DNA from: Paracyclopina nana
Taxonomy: Eukaryota > Arthropoda > Copepoda > Cyclopoida > Cyclopettidae
Direction of reading: 5' to 3'
DNA: 64,000 bases
Assembly (NCBI GenBank): GCA_019096065.1
Contig: JAGUCH010000002.1
Location: 12,501 to 76,500 of the forward strand
This document shows positions 1-11,200 of the stretch, piece by piece. Below the pieces are notes generated by a model. It saw nothing but the letters and a program-made list of their open reading frames with translations, ran no database searches and was not told the DNA's origin. Every line of letters starts with the position of its first letter. Position 1 is the first letter of the stretch. Position numbers and translations under genes: made by a program.

Positions 1-1106
1 CCCAACCTCAACCTAACCTAACCTAACCTAACCTAACCTAACCTAACCTAACCTAACCTAACCTAACCTAACCTAACCTAACCTAACCTAACCTAACCTA
101 ACCTAACCTAACCTAACCTAACCTAACCTAACCTAACCTAACCCAACCTAACCTAACCCAACCTAACCTAACCTAACCTAACCTAACCTAACCTAACCCA
201 ACCTAACCTAACCTAACCTAACCTAACCTAACCTAACCTAACCTAACCTAACCTAATCCTAACCTAACCTAACCTAACCTAACCTAACCTAACCTAACCT
301 AACCCAACCTAACCTAACCTAACCTAACCTAACCTAACCCCAACCTAACCTAACCTAACCTAACCTAACCTAACCCAACCTAACCTAACCTAACCTAACC
401 TAACCTAACCTAACCTAACCTAATCCTAACCTAACCTAACCTAACCTAACCTAACCTAACCCAACCTAACCTAACCTAACCTAACCTAACCTAACCTAAC
501 CTAACCTAACCTAACCTAACCTAACCTAACCTAACCTAACCTAACCTAACCTAACCTAACCTAACCTAACCTAACCTAACCCAACCTAACCTAACCTAAC
601 CTAACCTAACCTAACCTAACCTAACCTAACCTAACCTAACCTAACCTAACCTAACCTAACCTAACCTAACCTAACCTAACCTAACCTAACCTAACCTAAC
701 CTAACCTAACCTAACCTAACCTAACCTAACCTAACCTAACCTAATCCTAACCTAACCTAACCTAACCTAACCTAACCTAACCCAACCTAACCTAACCTAA
801 CCTAACCCAACCTAACCTAACCTAACCTAACCTAACCTAACCCAACCTAACCTAACCTAACCTAACCTAACCTAACCTAACCTAACCTAACCTAACCTAA
901 CCTAACCTAACCTAACCTAACCTAACCTAACCTAACCTAACCTAACCTAACCTAACCTAACCTAACCTAACCTAACCTAACCTAACCTAACCTAACCTAA
1001 CCTAACCTAACCTAACCTAACCTAACCTAACCTAACCTAACCTAACCTAACCTAACCTAACCTAACCTAACCTAACCTAACCTAACCTAACCTAACCTAA
1101 CCTAAC
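1..1106. repeat. Terminal telomeric array (CCTAA)n
   Basis: About 220 tandem copies of CCTAA, the C-rich strand of the TTAGG telomere found in most arthropods. The sequence starts in the array and the orientation is that of a left chromosome end. Sparse variants (CCCAA, an extra T in AATCC) are scattered through it; several recur with the same flanking pattern, as expected if blocks of telomere were themselves duplicated. The array ends abruptly at the first subtelomeric unit. Confidence 0.97.
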
Positions 1107-2027
1107 GTAAGTTACCCATTACATAAAAAGATGATCTTCAAGATGATCCATGATGATCCTGGGTATGCTTGCAAGTAAACGACGTAACTGGAAGCTGATT
1201 TTTGGCATGGTGGTAGACCTTGCCCCTGGCTACCTCTTCACCAAAAATCAGCTGATTCCACGTGTACGTTTTTGGGGCAGCCCTCAATACGTGTCAAAGT
1301 TAGGTTAGGCCCAAGCTCCCAGGCCTTAGGCCTAGGTGAAAAATTTCATTAATAAAAAAGATGCCCCTCATCAAGATGAACAACTTTCCCTATGACCACT
1401 TTGCTCCAGCACCAACTCTGGCTTTACTACATAAGGTTTTCCGAGAGCCTCAATCACTACATAGGGTATATATATACTACTATGGATTCTTTGTACCAAA
1501 CTGCAGACAACTGCACTAACGCCCCTGGCCCCGCCCCCAGGGGCCTAGGGGCCCCGGGGCTGGTACCCCCGGGTTCCTTAGGGTCAGGGCTACGCACTGG
1601 CGTTGGAATTGGCCCTCTACCCCAATCGGGCCCCAAGTTAGCCCCACCCCCAGCTAACGGAGCAAACGACTAGAGACAGGGACTTTAACTTTTCACCCAT
1701 TGGGGAATCGCTCAGCGATTCGCCCATTACCCTACCGCGACCTACCGCAACCTACCGCAACCCCCCCAGATGACCCCTGGGGGGCCTAGGACCCCGATTT
1801 TGACCCCGATTTTGGGCCCCGCCCCCACTATATACCCCGTTTCTTAACTACTGAGCACATTACTGACCCACTATACCTTACATAGACCCTAACTTTGGCC
1901 CCCTGACCCCGATTTTGACCCCGTTTGGGGGGGGCCACCCCAAATATGGACCCCGTTTTTTTCGCAGATTTTCACTCGGAACGAGCCCAAAACTGACTTT
2001 TGAGATACAGCTGAGTCCTTTATGGAG

Positions 2028-2200
2028 CCAACTCAGCACAGTCAGCTGATTTCAAAACTGCTGAGTCACTTTCTCAGCACTCTGTATCTCGGAAACTGTG
2101 AGAGATATCAAAAAACTTATTTAGCAAAAGTTGCTCAGCACCCCAAAATACCCTTATATACCAAGTCTCAGCATCTCAGCCAAGTGACTCAGCAATCCAA
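2028..2200. repeat. Left arm of an inverted repeat inside the subtelomeric unit
   Basis: This segment, with repeated CTCAGCA motifs, reappears as its reverse complement at about 6190-6345 in the same unit, with the order of motifs preserved and some divergence. The arms are separated by about 4 kb and recur at the same offsets in copies 2 and 3. A 102-bp direct repeat (about 2204-2305 and 2306-2407) adjoins it on the inner side. Confidence 0.75.
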
Positions 2201-3284
2201 AATGAGCAAATACAGCAAAGTCATTGAAGCAAAAGTGTTTGCAAATAAATCAAACATCATTTTGACCGAGTCTCAGCAAAGTAAACAACCGACTCAGCAA
2301 CACAAAATGACAAGATACAGCAAAGTCATTGAAGCAAAAGTTGTTGCAAATAAATCAAACATCATTTTGACCGAGTCTCAGCGAAGTAAACAACCGACTC
2401 AGCAACTCTAAATGTTGAGCTACAGAGCTGAAATTTGATATGCAAGTAGCCCTTGATGTCCCCATCATTTCTTATTTTATGAAATTTTCTGACAGACCGC
2501 TCCTTCTGGGACCCGATTTCCACACTTTGACCCCCAATATCTCAGCAACGGAGCGTCTCAGCACACTTCAATTTAGTGTTTTGAAGTCAGGCCGAGCTCC
2601 TCTACAAGTCTTGGTTCATAGTCAAGTCCATAAAATGACTTGCCAAAAAGTCGAGTTTTCCTAAGGGGGTAGCCTTAGAAAAAGTGACCGATTTTTCAAA
2701 GTGCTCGGATCGAGCAGAAACTTGGTACGATTGTTCTCCGTCACATTCTGAGCAGATAATCCCAAGTAAACATATGCCCAAAAACGCTCAGCAGCTGAGT
2801 TATTCAGGCTCCCATTTGACCCCATTTTCAGGTTTTTGCATCAGAACTCAGCAGAATGATGAGATATATGAAATGTCTTTACTGATAAATGATCACTGTC
2901 TTATGGGCTATTAGAAAGTGTCATCAGTTTTTATCACAGCTCAGCTGGTTCTCTGCTGAGCAGGGTTTTATGCTGAGCATATCTGGCTGAATAACTCCGC
3001 TGCTGAGCTGCTGAGCGCCAAATCCTTTGGTGTGCTGACTTATTGCATCTAGTAGATCATTTGTGCCAAGTCTCAGCCCAATCGGAGAACTCAGCGAAAA
3101 TGAGCACTTTTTCAGGGGGCTCAGCAGCAGTAAACTTTGACGATCGATATCTCAGCAACGGAGCGTCACAGCTCGGATCAATTTACTGTTCTGAAGTCGT
3201 GCTGAGCTCCTCTACCACTTTGTACTTCAAAGCCAAGTCCACAAGTCCACTTCCAAGTCCGCTGGTTCTGTACTGCTGAGCGCT

Positions 3285-5640
3285 CAGCGCTATCTCAGCT
3301 CGTAGTTGTCCGATTTTAAAACTGTTTACTTCTGTGGAATCCTGAGACTCAGCAGATCATTTTTTCATTTCATAGCAAAGTTCATATCTCCACTTTTACT
3401 GGCGCTACCTCTTAACGAAAAGCCCTATGTAGTACGTAGTACATAGAGCTGCGTTTCATCCGTCTATTCAATACGAAAATTCGAAAAATGCTCCGATTTT
3501 GGACCTCTTTACAGTTTTGGAAATGGGAGACCAAACTGAACACTTTTTGCTAAATAGTAAACAAGATAGCTCCGCTAGAAGTCTCCGTAAAGCTCAGCAG
3601 TTAGGCTTCTATTAAGCGAAAACTTTGGCGCGCGATATCTCCGGTTCTAGACCAGATATTTTGCCACAATTTGATGCTATGAAGTCAGGGCAACCTCCTC
3701 TACAAGGTTTCAAGGTGTCAAAGACCGTAGACCGACTTTAATTTGATCGCTCGAAATTTGACGCGAGCCGTTTTTCGCGGAAAATTCCACTTTAGAATGC
3801 AATAAAGTCTTCAAATTCATGAAAAAGTCCAAGAAAACAATAAGAGGAAGCTTAGGAGGAAGAATTGACCCATTTTGGGCAGTTTTAAGCCCCAAAACAA
3901 GCCGAATTCGGGCCCAAATGCAAAAGTAAACAAAGTCTCTATATAGTAAACTTCGGCGCGCGATATCTCAGCAACGGAGAGTCTCAGATCACTTCTTTTT
4001 GCACCCAGAGATTCGTCTTGACATTCTCTATCACTTTTATAAGTAAGCAACTCAGCATCTCCGCTTTCAGTCTCCGTAAAACTTACCCGCTAGGCTGCTA
4101 TTTAGCGGTACCGGCGCTCAGCGCTATCTCAGCTCGTTATTGTCCGATTTTAAAACTATTTATACCAATGGAATCCTGAGACTCAGCAGATCATTTTTTC
4201 ATTTCATAGCAAACTTGATAAGTCAACTTTTACTGGCTCTACTTCTTAACGAAAAGCCCTATGTACTACGTAGTACATAGAGCTGCGTTTCATCCGTCTA
4301 TTCAATACGAAAATTCGAAAATTGCTCCGATTTTGGATCTATTTACAGTTTTGGAAATGGGAGACCAAACTGAACACTTTTGCTACATAGTAAACAAGAT
4401 ATCTCAGCTCCTTGTCTCCGTAAAACTCAGCAGACGGATGCTATTAAGCGGTAAACTTTGGCGCGCGATATCTCCGGTTCTAGACCAGATATTTTGCCCC
4501 AATTTGATGCTATGAAGTCAGGGCAATCAGCTCTACAAGGTCTTTTAGTAATCAAAGGCCGTAGACCGACTTTAATTTGATCGGCGAAAATTTGACGCGA
4601 TCCGTTTTTCGCGGAAAATTCCACTGTAGAATGCAATAAAGTCATCAAATTCATGAAAAGTCCAAGAAAACAATAAGTAGAAGACTTGGCACTAAGAATC
4701 GCCGCATTTCGAGTAGTTTTAGGCCCCAAAACAGGCCAAATTCGTGCCCAAAATGAAAAGTAAACAAAGTCTATAGTAGTAAACTTCGGGGAGCTATATC
4801 TCAGCAACGGAGAGCCTCAGATCACTTCTTTTTGCACCCAGAGATTCGTCTTGACATTCTCTATCACTTCTATAAGTACTCAAAGTCCCTCAGCGCATTT
4901 TCGTTTACGAAGTTCTGTACTGCTGAGCGCTCAGCGCTATCTCCGCTTGTATTTATCCGATTTTAAAACTGTTTACACCTATGGAATCCAGAGACTCAGC
5001 AGAAACTACTTTTACTTAATAGCAAAATTGATATCTCCACTTTTGCGCCCGCTACTTCTTAACGAAAAGCTCTATGTACTACGTAGTACATAGCACTGTA
5101 CTTAAAACTCGTTAAGCATGCGAAAATTCGAAAAAATGCCCCGATTTTGGAACTCTTTACAGTTTTGGAAATGGGAGACCAAACTGAACACTTTTTGCTA
5201 AATAGTAAACAAGATAGCTCAGCTAGAAGTCTCCGTAAAGCTCAGCAGTTAGGCTGCTATTAAGCGAAAACTTTGGCGCGCGATATCTCCGGTTCTAGAC
5301 CAGATATTTTGCCACAATTTGATGCTATGAAGTCAGGGCAACCTCCTCTACAAGGTTTCAAGGTGTCAAAGGCCGTAGACCGACTTTAATTTGATCGCTC
5401 GAAATTTGACGCGAGCCGTTTTTCGCGGAAAATTCCACTCTAGAATGCAATAAAGTCTTCAAATTCATGAAAAAGTCCAAGAAAACAGTAAAAGGAAGCT
5501 TGGCTGCAAGAATTACCGCTTTCCCGGCACTTTTAGCCCCAAAAACTGGCCAAATTCGAGCTAAAATGCAAAAGTAAACAAAGTCTATAGTTGTAAACTT
5601 CGACCCGCGATATCTCCGCAACGGAGCGTCTCAGCTCACT
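3285..5640. repeat. Three diverged ~0.83-kb internal sub-repeats of the subtelomeric unit
   Basis: The block running from GCGCTCAGCGCTATCTC through a palindromic TACTACGTAGTACATAG motif to GCGCGCGATATCTCCGG and a CCAAGAAAACA stretch occurs three times, beginning near 3285, 4110 and 4925, with clear divergence between sub-repeats. The same organisation is present in unit copies 2 and 3. The sub-repeats are much more diverged from each other than the three whole units are, so the internal triplication is older than the unit amplification. Confidence 0.8.
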
Positions 5641-6189
5641 TCAATTTACTGTTTTGAAGTCGTGAGCTCATTCTCTACAACTTTTGCTTCAAAGTCATTT
5701 TCATATCTCAGCATTTACTCCCGCTCGAACTCGCACTTTTTGTGCTGAGCCAATTCCAAAATTCAAAGATGGAATCAAAAAGTTTACTTATAAAAGTTCT
5801 AGAGAATGACTTTATGTATTCATGTATCAAAGGGCTTGGCAAGAGGGCAAGCCGTTGGCCCACAATCCTTGGAAGAGACATTATTCACTACAATGAACTT
5901 TGCGAATCAATATCTCAGCAACGGAGCGTCTCAGCTCACATCCATTTACTGTTATGAAGTCGTGCTGAGCTCCTCTACCACTTTGCATATCATAGTCAAG
6001 TCCATAAAATGACTTGGGAAAAAGTCGAGTTTCCCAAGGCCAGAGCCTTAGGGATTTTTCGACGATTTCGTCAAAAGCGGCCTAGCTCAAAAACAAGACC
6101 AGTTCTGAACTCAGTGATTTATTTGCAACAACTTTTGCTTCAATGACTTTGCTGTATCTTGCCATTTTAGGGTGCTGAGTCACTTTACT

Positions 6190-6345
6190 GAGATGCTGAG
6201 ATTCGGTATGTTTACATATTTTGGGGTGCTGAGCAACTTTTGCTAAATAAGTTTTTTGATATCTCTTACCGTTCCGGCCCTACCGAATGCTGAGAAAACG
6301 ACTCAGCAGTTTTGAAATCAGCTGACTGTGCTGAGTAGCCTCCAT
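6190..6345. repeat. Right arm of the inverted repeat in subtelomeric unit 1
   Basis: Reverse-complement counterpart of 2028-2200, including the TTTGAAATCAGCTGACTG and GCTGAGCAACTTTTGC motifs. Together the arms could fold the central region of the unit into a long stem-loop. Confidence 0.75.
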
Positions 6346-7607
6346 AAAGGAAAGTGCTGGGAGCCAGAATCCAAAGTTTCATCGAGTTTGGGTGAAAAAT
6401 AAGCCATCTAGGGCGGGTTAAAGTTTTGGGGTGACTCCCCAAGTCGGGGTCACGGACCGGGTCCTCGTAGCCCAAATCGGGGTCCAGAATCGGGTTCAGC
6501 ACCCCCAAAAACCCTATAGAGGACACCGAGCACGTCCCGATATCTCAAAGGACCCCCGAGTTACCCCCAGGGCCCAAACTTGCCCCAAAACCCGCGCGCG
6601 CCCACATGGCCCGCGACCGCCCAGTATCGCTATTTCCGGTCCGATCGGGTCGCGCGATACGGCAAATGAAAGCTGAGGCCAAACTGAACAACTTTTATTT
6701 TATGGGTCATTGGGGTCAGACCCCCCCAAGAGGTAGTTGGAGTACATAGGGTACCCCATTTGGGACCCTGCGGGTACTAGGAGTGGAGCTAGCGCCAATC
6801 TGACTGCAGATTTGGATTCCCCACCCCTGAAAACCTGTCCGAGGACACCTCAGCCGACCCGATAGGCCACTCCACGTAGGAGTTGACCTCAGCCTGGGGG
6901 GTGGCTTCCTGCCAAAAAGTGCAGTTCACTAATAAAGTACCCCCAAATCGGGTCCTAACCCGATTTTGACAACTGATTGGGGTTCCCAGAGCCCAAGTTT
7001 CATAATAAGAATGAGAGGGTGTGGCCCCTGGGCCACTCCTTCTGAATCTTGGCGGGGTCAGCCTGCAAGGTTTCACTGTCTCTTCCGCCCCTAGCTCCCC
7101 AAATCTTTGCCCTCTTGGAACGGGACCAACGCCATCGGGTTCCCAGAGTTTGAAATCAATTTGGTGTTTTTTTTTCAGCCCATTCTACCTATGAAAATGA
7201 GGTCAACCCTGGCCTCAAAGTTGAAAATGGAGGCCAAAAAGTGAAAAATCGGGTTAAAACGATGATCCTTATGAAGCGAGCGGGCCAATCTAGAAGGTGG
7301 GCAAAAAAATTTCACTAATAGAAGTTGTAGGGCGTGTCATGAATGGGCTAGGATATAAAGGGTGGGCCGAGAGGGCACACCCCGTCCCGCCCATGGGCGG
7401 AAGAGACACCTTTTACAGATGAAACATAGAGTAAAACGGTTTTTTTAACCTAGCGGCCGAAATCAAAGGTGAATCGTGAAGGACCATAAAATATCAAATT
7501 ACCTACATGAAAATCGGGTTTTTTTGTATTAATGAAGTTTTTCAAGAGGGCAAGCCCCCAGGGCCCCAGGCTACGGAAGAGACGAGGATCATCCTTAGGT
7601 TAACTTA

Positions 7608-8200
7608 TCCTAACCTAACCTAACCTAACCTAACCTAACCTAACCTAACCTAACCTAACCTAACCTAACCTAACCTAACCTAACCTAACCTAACCTAACC
7701 TAACCTAACCTAACCTAACCTAACCTAACCTAACCTAACCTAACCTAACCTAACCTAACCTGCCCTAACCTAACCTAACATCACCTAGCCTTACCCACCC
7801 TTGCCTATCCTATCCTGACCTAACCTAACCTAACCTAGCCTAACCTAACCTAACCTGGCCTAACCTGGCCTGGCCTAACCTGGCCTAACCTAACCTAACC
7901 TAACCTAACCTAACCTAACCTAACCTAACCTAACCTAACCTAATCCTGGCCTAACCTAACCTAACCTAACCTAACCTGGCCTAACCTAACCTAACCTGGC
8001 CTAACCTGGCCTAACCTAACCTAACCTAACCTAACCTAACCTAACCTAACCTAACCTGGCCTGGCCTAACCTAACCTAACCTAACCTAACCTAACCTAAC
8101 CTAACCTAACCTAACCTAACCTAACCTAACCTAACCTAACCTAACCTAACCTAACCTAACCTAACCTAACCTAACCTAACCTAACCTAACCTAACCTAAC
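7608..8200. repeat. Interstitial telomeric tract between units 1 and 2
   Basis: About 590 bp of CCTAA repeats in the same orientation as the terminal array. The middle (7760-8060) is interspersed with CCTGG, CCTAG and a few irregular variants, while both edges are clean CCTAA. The left edge joins the end of unit 1 and the right edge joins the start of unit 2 without extra sequence. Confidence 0.95.
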
Positions 8201-11200
8201 GTAAGTTACCCATTACATAAAAAGATGATCTTCAAGATGATCCATGATGATCCTGGGTATGCTTGCAAGTAAACGACGTAACTGGAAGCTGATTTTTGGC
8301 ATGGTGGTAGACCTTGCCCCTGGCTACCTCTTCACCAAAAATCAGCTGATTCCACGTGTACGTTTTTGGGGCAGCCCTCAATACGTGTCAAAGTTAGGTT
8401 AGGCCCAAGCTCCCAGGCCTTAGGCCTAGGTGAAAAATTTCATTAATAAAAAAGATGCCCCTCATCAAGATGAACAACTTTCCCTATGACCACTTTGCTC
8501 CAGCACCAACTCTGGCTTTACTACATAAGGTTTTCCGAGAGCCTCAATCACTACATAGGGTATATATATACTACTATGGATTCTTTGTACCAAACTGCAG
8601 ACAACTGCACTAACGCCCCTGGCCCCGCCCCCAGGGGCCTAGGGGCCCCGGGGCTGGTACCCCCGGGTTCCTTAGGGTCAGGGCTACGCACTGGCGTTGG
8701 AATTGGCCCTCTACCCCAATCGGGCCCCAAGTTAGCCCCACCCCCAGCTAACGGAGCAAACGACTAGAGACAGGGACTTTAACTTTTCACCCATTGGGGA
8801 ATCGCTCAGCGATTCGCCCATTACCCTACCGCGACCTACCGCAACCTACCGCAACCCCCCCAGATGACCCCTGGGGGGCCTAGGACCCCGATTTTGACCC
8901 CGATTTTGGGCCCCGCCCCCACTATATACCCCGTTTCTTAACTACTGAGCACATTACTGACCCACTATACCTTACATAGACCCTAACTTTGGCCCCCTGA
9001 CCCCGATTTTGACCCCGTTTGGGGGGGGCCACCCCAAATATGGACCCCGTTTTTTTCGCAGATTTTCACTCGGAACGAGCCCAAAACTGACTTTTGAGAT
9101 ACAGCTGAGTCCTTTATGGAGCCAACTCAGCACAGTCAGCTGATTTCAAAACTGCTGAGTCACTTTCTCAGCACTCTGTATCTCGGAAACTGTGAGAGAT
9201 ATCAAAAAACTTATTTAGCAAAAGTTGCTCAGCACCCCAAAATACCCTTATATACCAAGTCTCAGCATCTCAGCCAAGTGACTCAGCAATCCAAAATGAG
9301 CAAATACAGCAAAGTCATTGAAGCAAAAGTGTTTGCAAATAAATCAAACATCATTTTGACCGAGTCTCAGCAAAGTAAACAACCGACTCAGCAACACAAA
9401 ATGACAAGATACAGCAAAGTCATTGAAGCAAAAGTTGTTGCAAATAAATCAAACATCATTTTGACCGAGTCTCAGCGAAGTAAACAACCGACTCAGCAAC
9501 TCTAAATGTTGAGCTACAGAGCTGAAATTTGATATGCAAGTAGCCCTTGATGTCCCCATCATTTCTTATTTTATAAAATTTTCTGACAGACCGCTCCTTC
9601 TGGGACCCGATTTCCACACTTTGACCCCCAATATCTCAGCAACGGAGCGTCTCAGCACACTTCAATTTAGTGTTTTGAAGTCAGGCCGAGCTCCTCTACA
9701 AGTCTTGGTTCATAGTCAAGTCCATAAAATGACTTGCCAAAAGTCGAGTTTTCCTAAGGGGGTAGCCTTAGAAAAAGTGACCGATTTTTCAAAGTGCTCG
9801 GATCGAGCAGAAACTTGGTACGATTGTTCTCCGTCACATTCTGAGCAGATAATCCCAAGTAAACATATGCCCAAAAACGCTCAGCAGCTGAGTTATTCAG
9901 GCTCCCATTTGACCCCATTTTCAGGTTTTTGCATCAGAACTCAGCAGAATGATGAGATATATGAAATGTCTTTACTGATAAATGATCACTGTCTTATGGG
10001 CTATTAGAAAGTGTCATCAGAATTTATCACAGCTCAGCTGGTTCTCTGCTGAGCAGGGTTTTATGCTGAGCATATCTGGCTGAATAACTCCGCTGCTGAG
10101 CTGCTGAGCGCCAAATCCTTTGGTGTGCTGACTTATTGCATCTAGTAGATCATTTGTGCCAAGTCTCAGCCCAATCGGAGAACTCAGCGAAAATGAGCAC
10201 TTTTTCAGGGGGCTCAGCAGCAGTAAACTTTGACGATCGATATCTCAGCAACGGAGCGTCACAGCTCGGATCAATTTACTGTTCTGAAGTCGTGCTGAGC
10301 TCCTCTACCACTTTGTACTTCAAAGCCAAGTCCACAAGTCCACTTCCAAGTCCGCTGGTTCTGTACTGCTGAGCGCTCAGCGCTATCTCAGCTCGTAGTT
10401 GTCCGATTTTAAAACTGTTTACTTCTGTGGAATCCTGAGACTCAGCAGATCATTTTTTCATTTCATAGCAAAGTTCATATCTCCACTTTTACTGGCGCTA
10501 CCTCTTAACGAAAAGCCCTATGTAGTACGTAGTACATAGAGCTGCGTTTCATCCGTCTATTCAATACGAAAATTCGAAAAATGCTCCGATTTTGGACCTC
10601 TTTACAGTTTTGGAAATGGGAGACCAAACTGAACACTTTTTGCTAAATAGTAAACAAGATAGCTCCGCTAGAAGTCTCCGTAAAGCTCAGCAGTTAGGCT
10701 TCTATTAAGCGAAAACTTTGGCGCGCGATATCTCCGGTTCTAGACCAGATATTTTGCCACAATTTGATGCTATGAAGTCAGGGCAACCTCCTCTACAAGG
10801 TTTCAAGGTGTCAAAGACCGTAGACCGACTTTAATTTGATCGCTCGAAATTTGACGCGAGCCGTTTTTCGCGGAAAATTCCACTTTAGAATGCAATAAAG
10901 TCTTCAAATTCATGAAAAAGTCCAAGAAAACAATAAGAGGAAGCTTAGGAGGAAGAATTGACCCATTTCGGGCAGTTTTAAGCCCCAAAACAAGCCGAAT
11001 TCGGGCCCAAATGCAAAAGTAAACAAAGTCTCTATATAGTAAACTTCGGCGCGCGATATCTCAGCAACGGAGAGTCTCAGATCACTTCTTTTTGCACCCA
11101 GAGATTCGTCTTGACATTCTCTATCACTTTTATAAGTAAGCAACTCAGCATCTCCGCTTTCAGTCTCCGTAAAACTTACCCGCTAGGCTGCTATTTAGCG

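Larger units (their letters stand above)
1107..7607. repeat. Subtelomeric 6.5-kb unit, copy 1
   Basis: First of three nearly identical units of about 6500 bp, each inserted directly between CCTAA tracts. It begins GTAAGTTACCC and ends GGTTAACTTAT; the start and the reverse complement of the end are similar over about 11 bases. Inside are a GC-rich left segment with many CCCCGATTTT motifs (1500-1990), a region dense in CTCAGC/GCTGAG (1990-6400), and a GC-rich right segment (6400-7560). The open frames in it are short, contain no recognisable domain and vary by frameshift between copies, so I regard the unit as non-coding. No reverse transcriptase, integrase or transposase is visible. Confidence 0.93.

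Noticed and set aside
1392-1673. 93-codon frame repeated in all three subtelomeric units
   Set aside because: It is conserved only because the whole 6.5-kb units are nearly identical. Composition is GC-rich repeat DNA, with no domain and no splice or start context.
2022-2411. 129-codon frame with two 34-residue repeats in the subtelomeric unit
   Set aside because: It follows from a 102-bp direct repeat, a multiple of three, in CTCAGC-rich DNA. No domain is recognisable and flanking frames shift between copies.
9534-10007. 157-codon frame in unit 2, longer than in units 1 and 3
   Set aside because: It is longer only because one base in a run of A differs from the other copies. That is expected for non-coding DNA and gives no protein signal.
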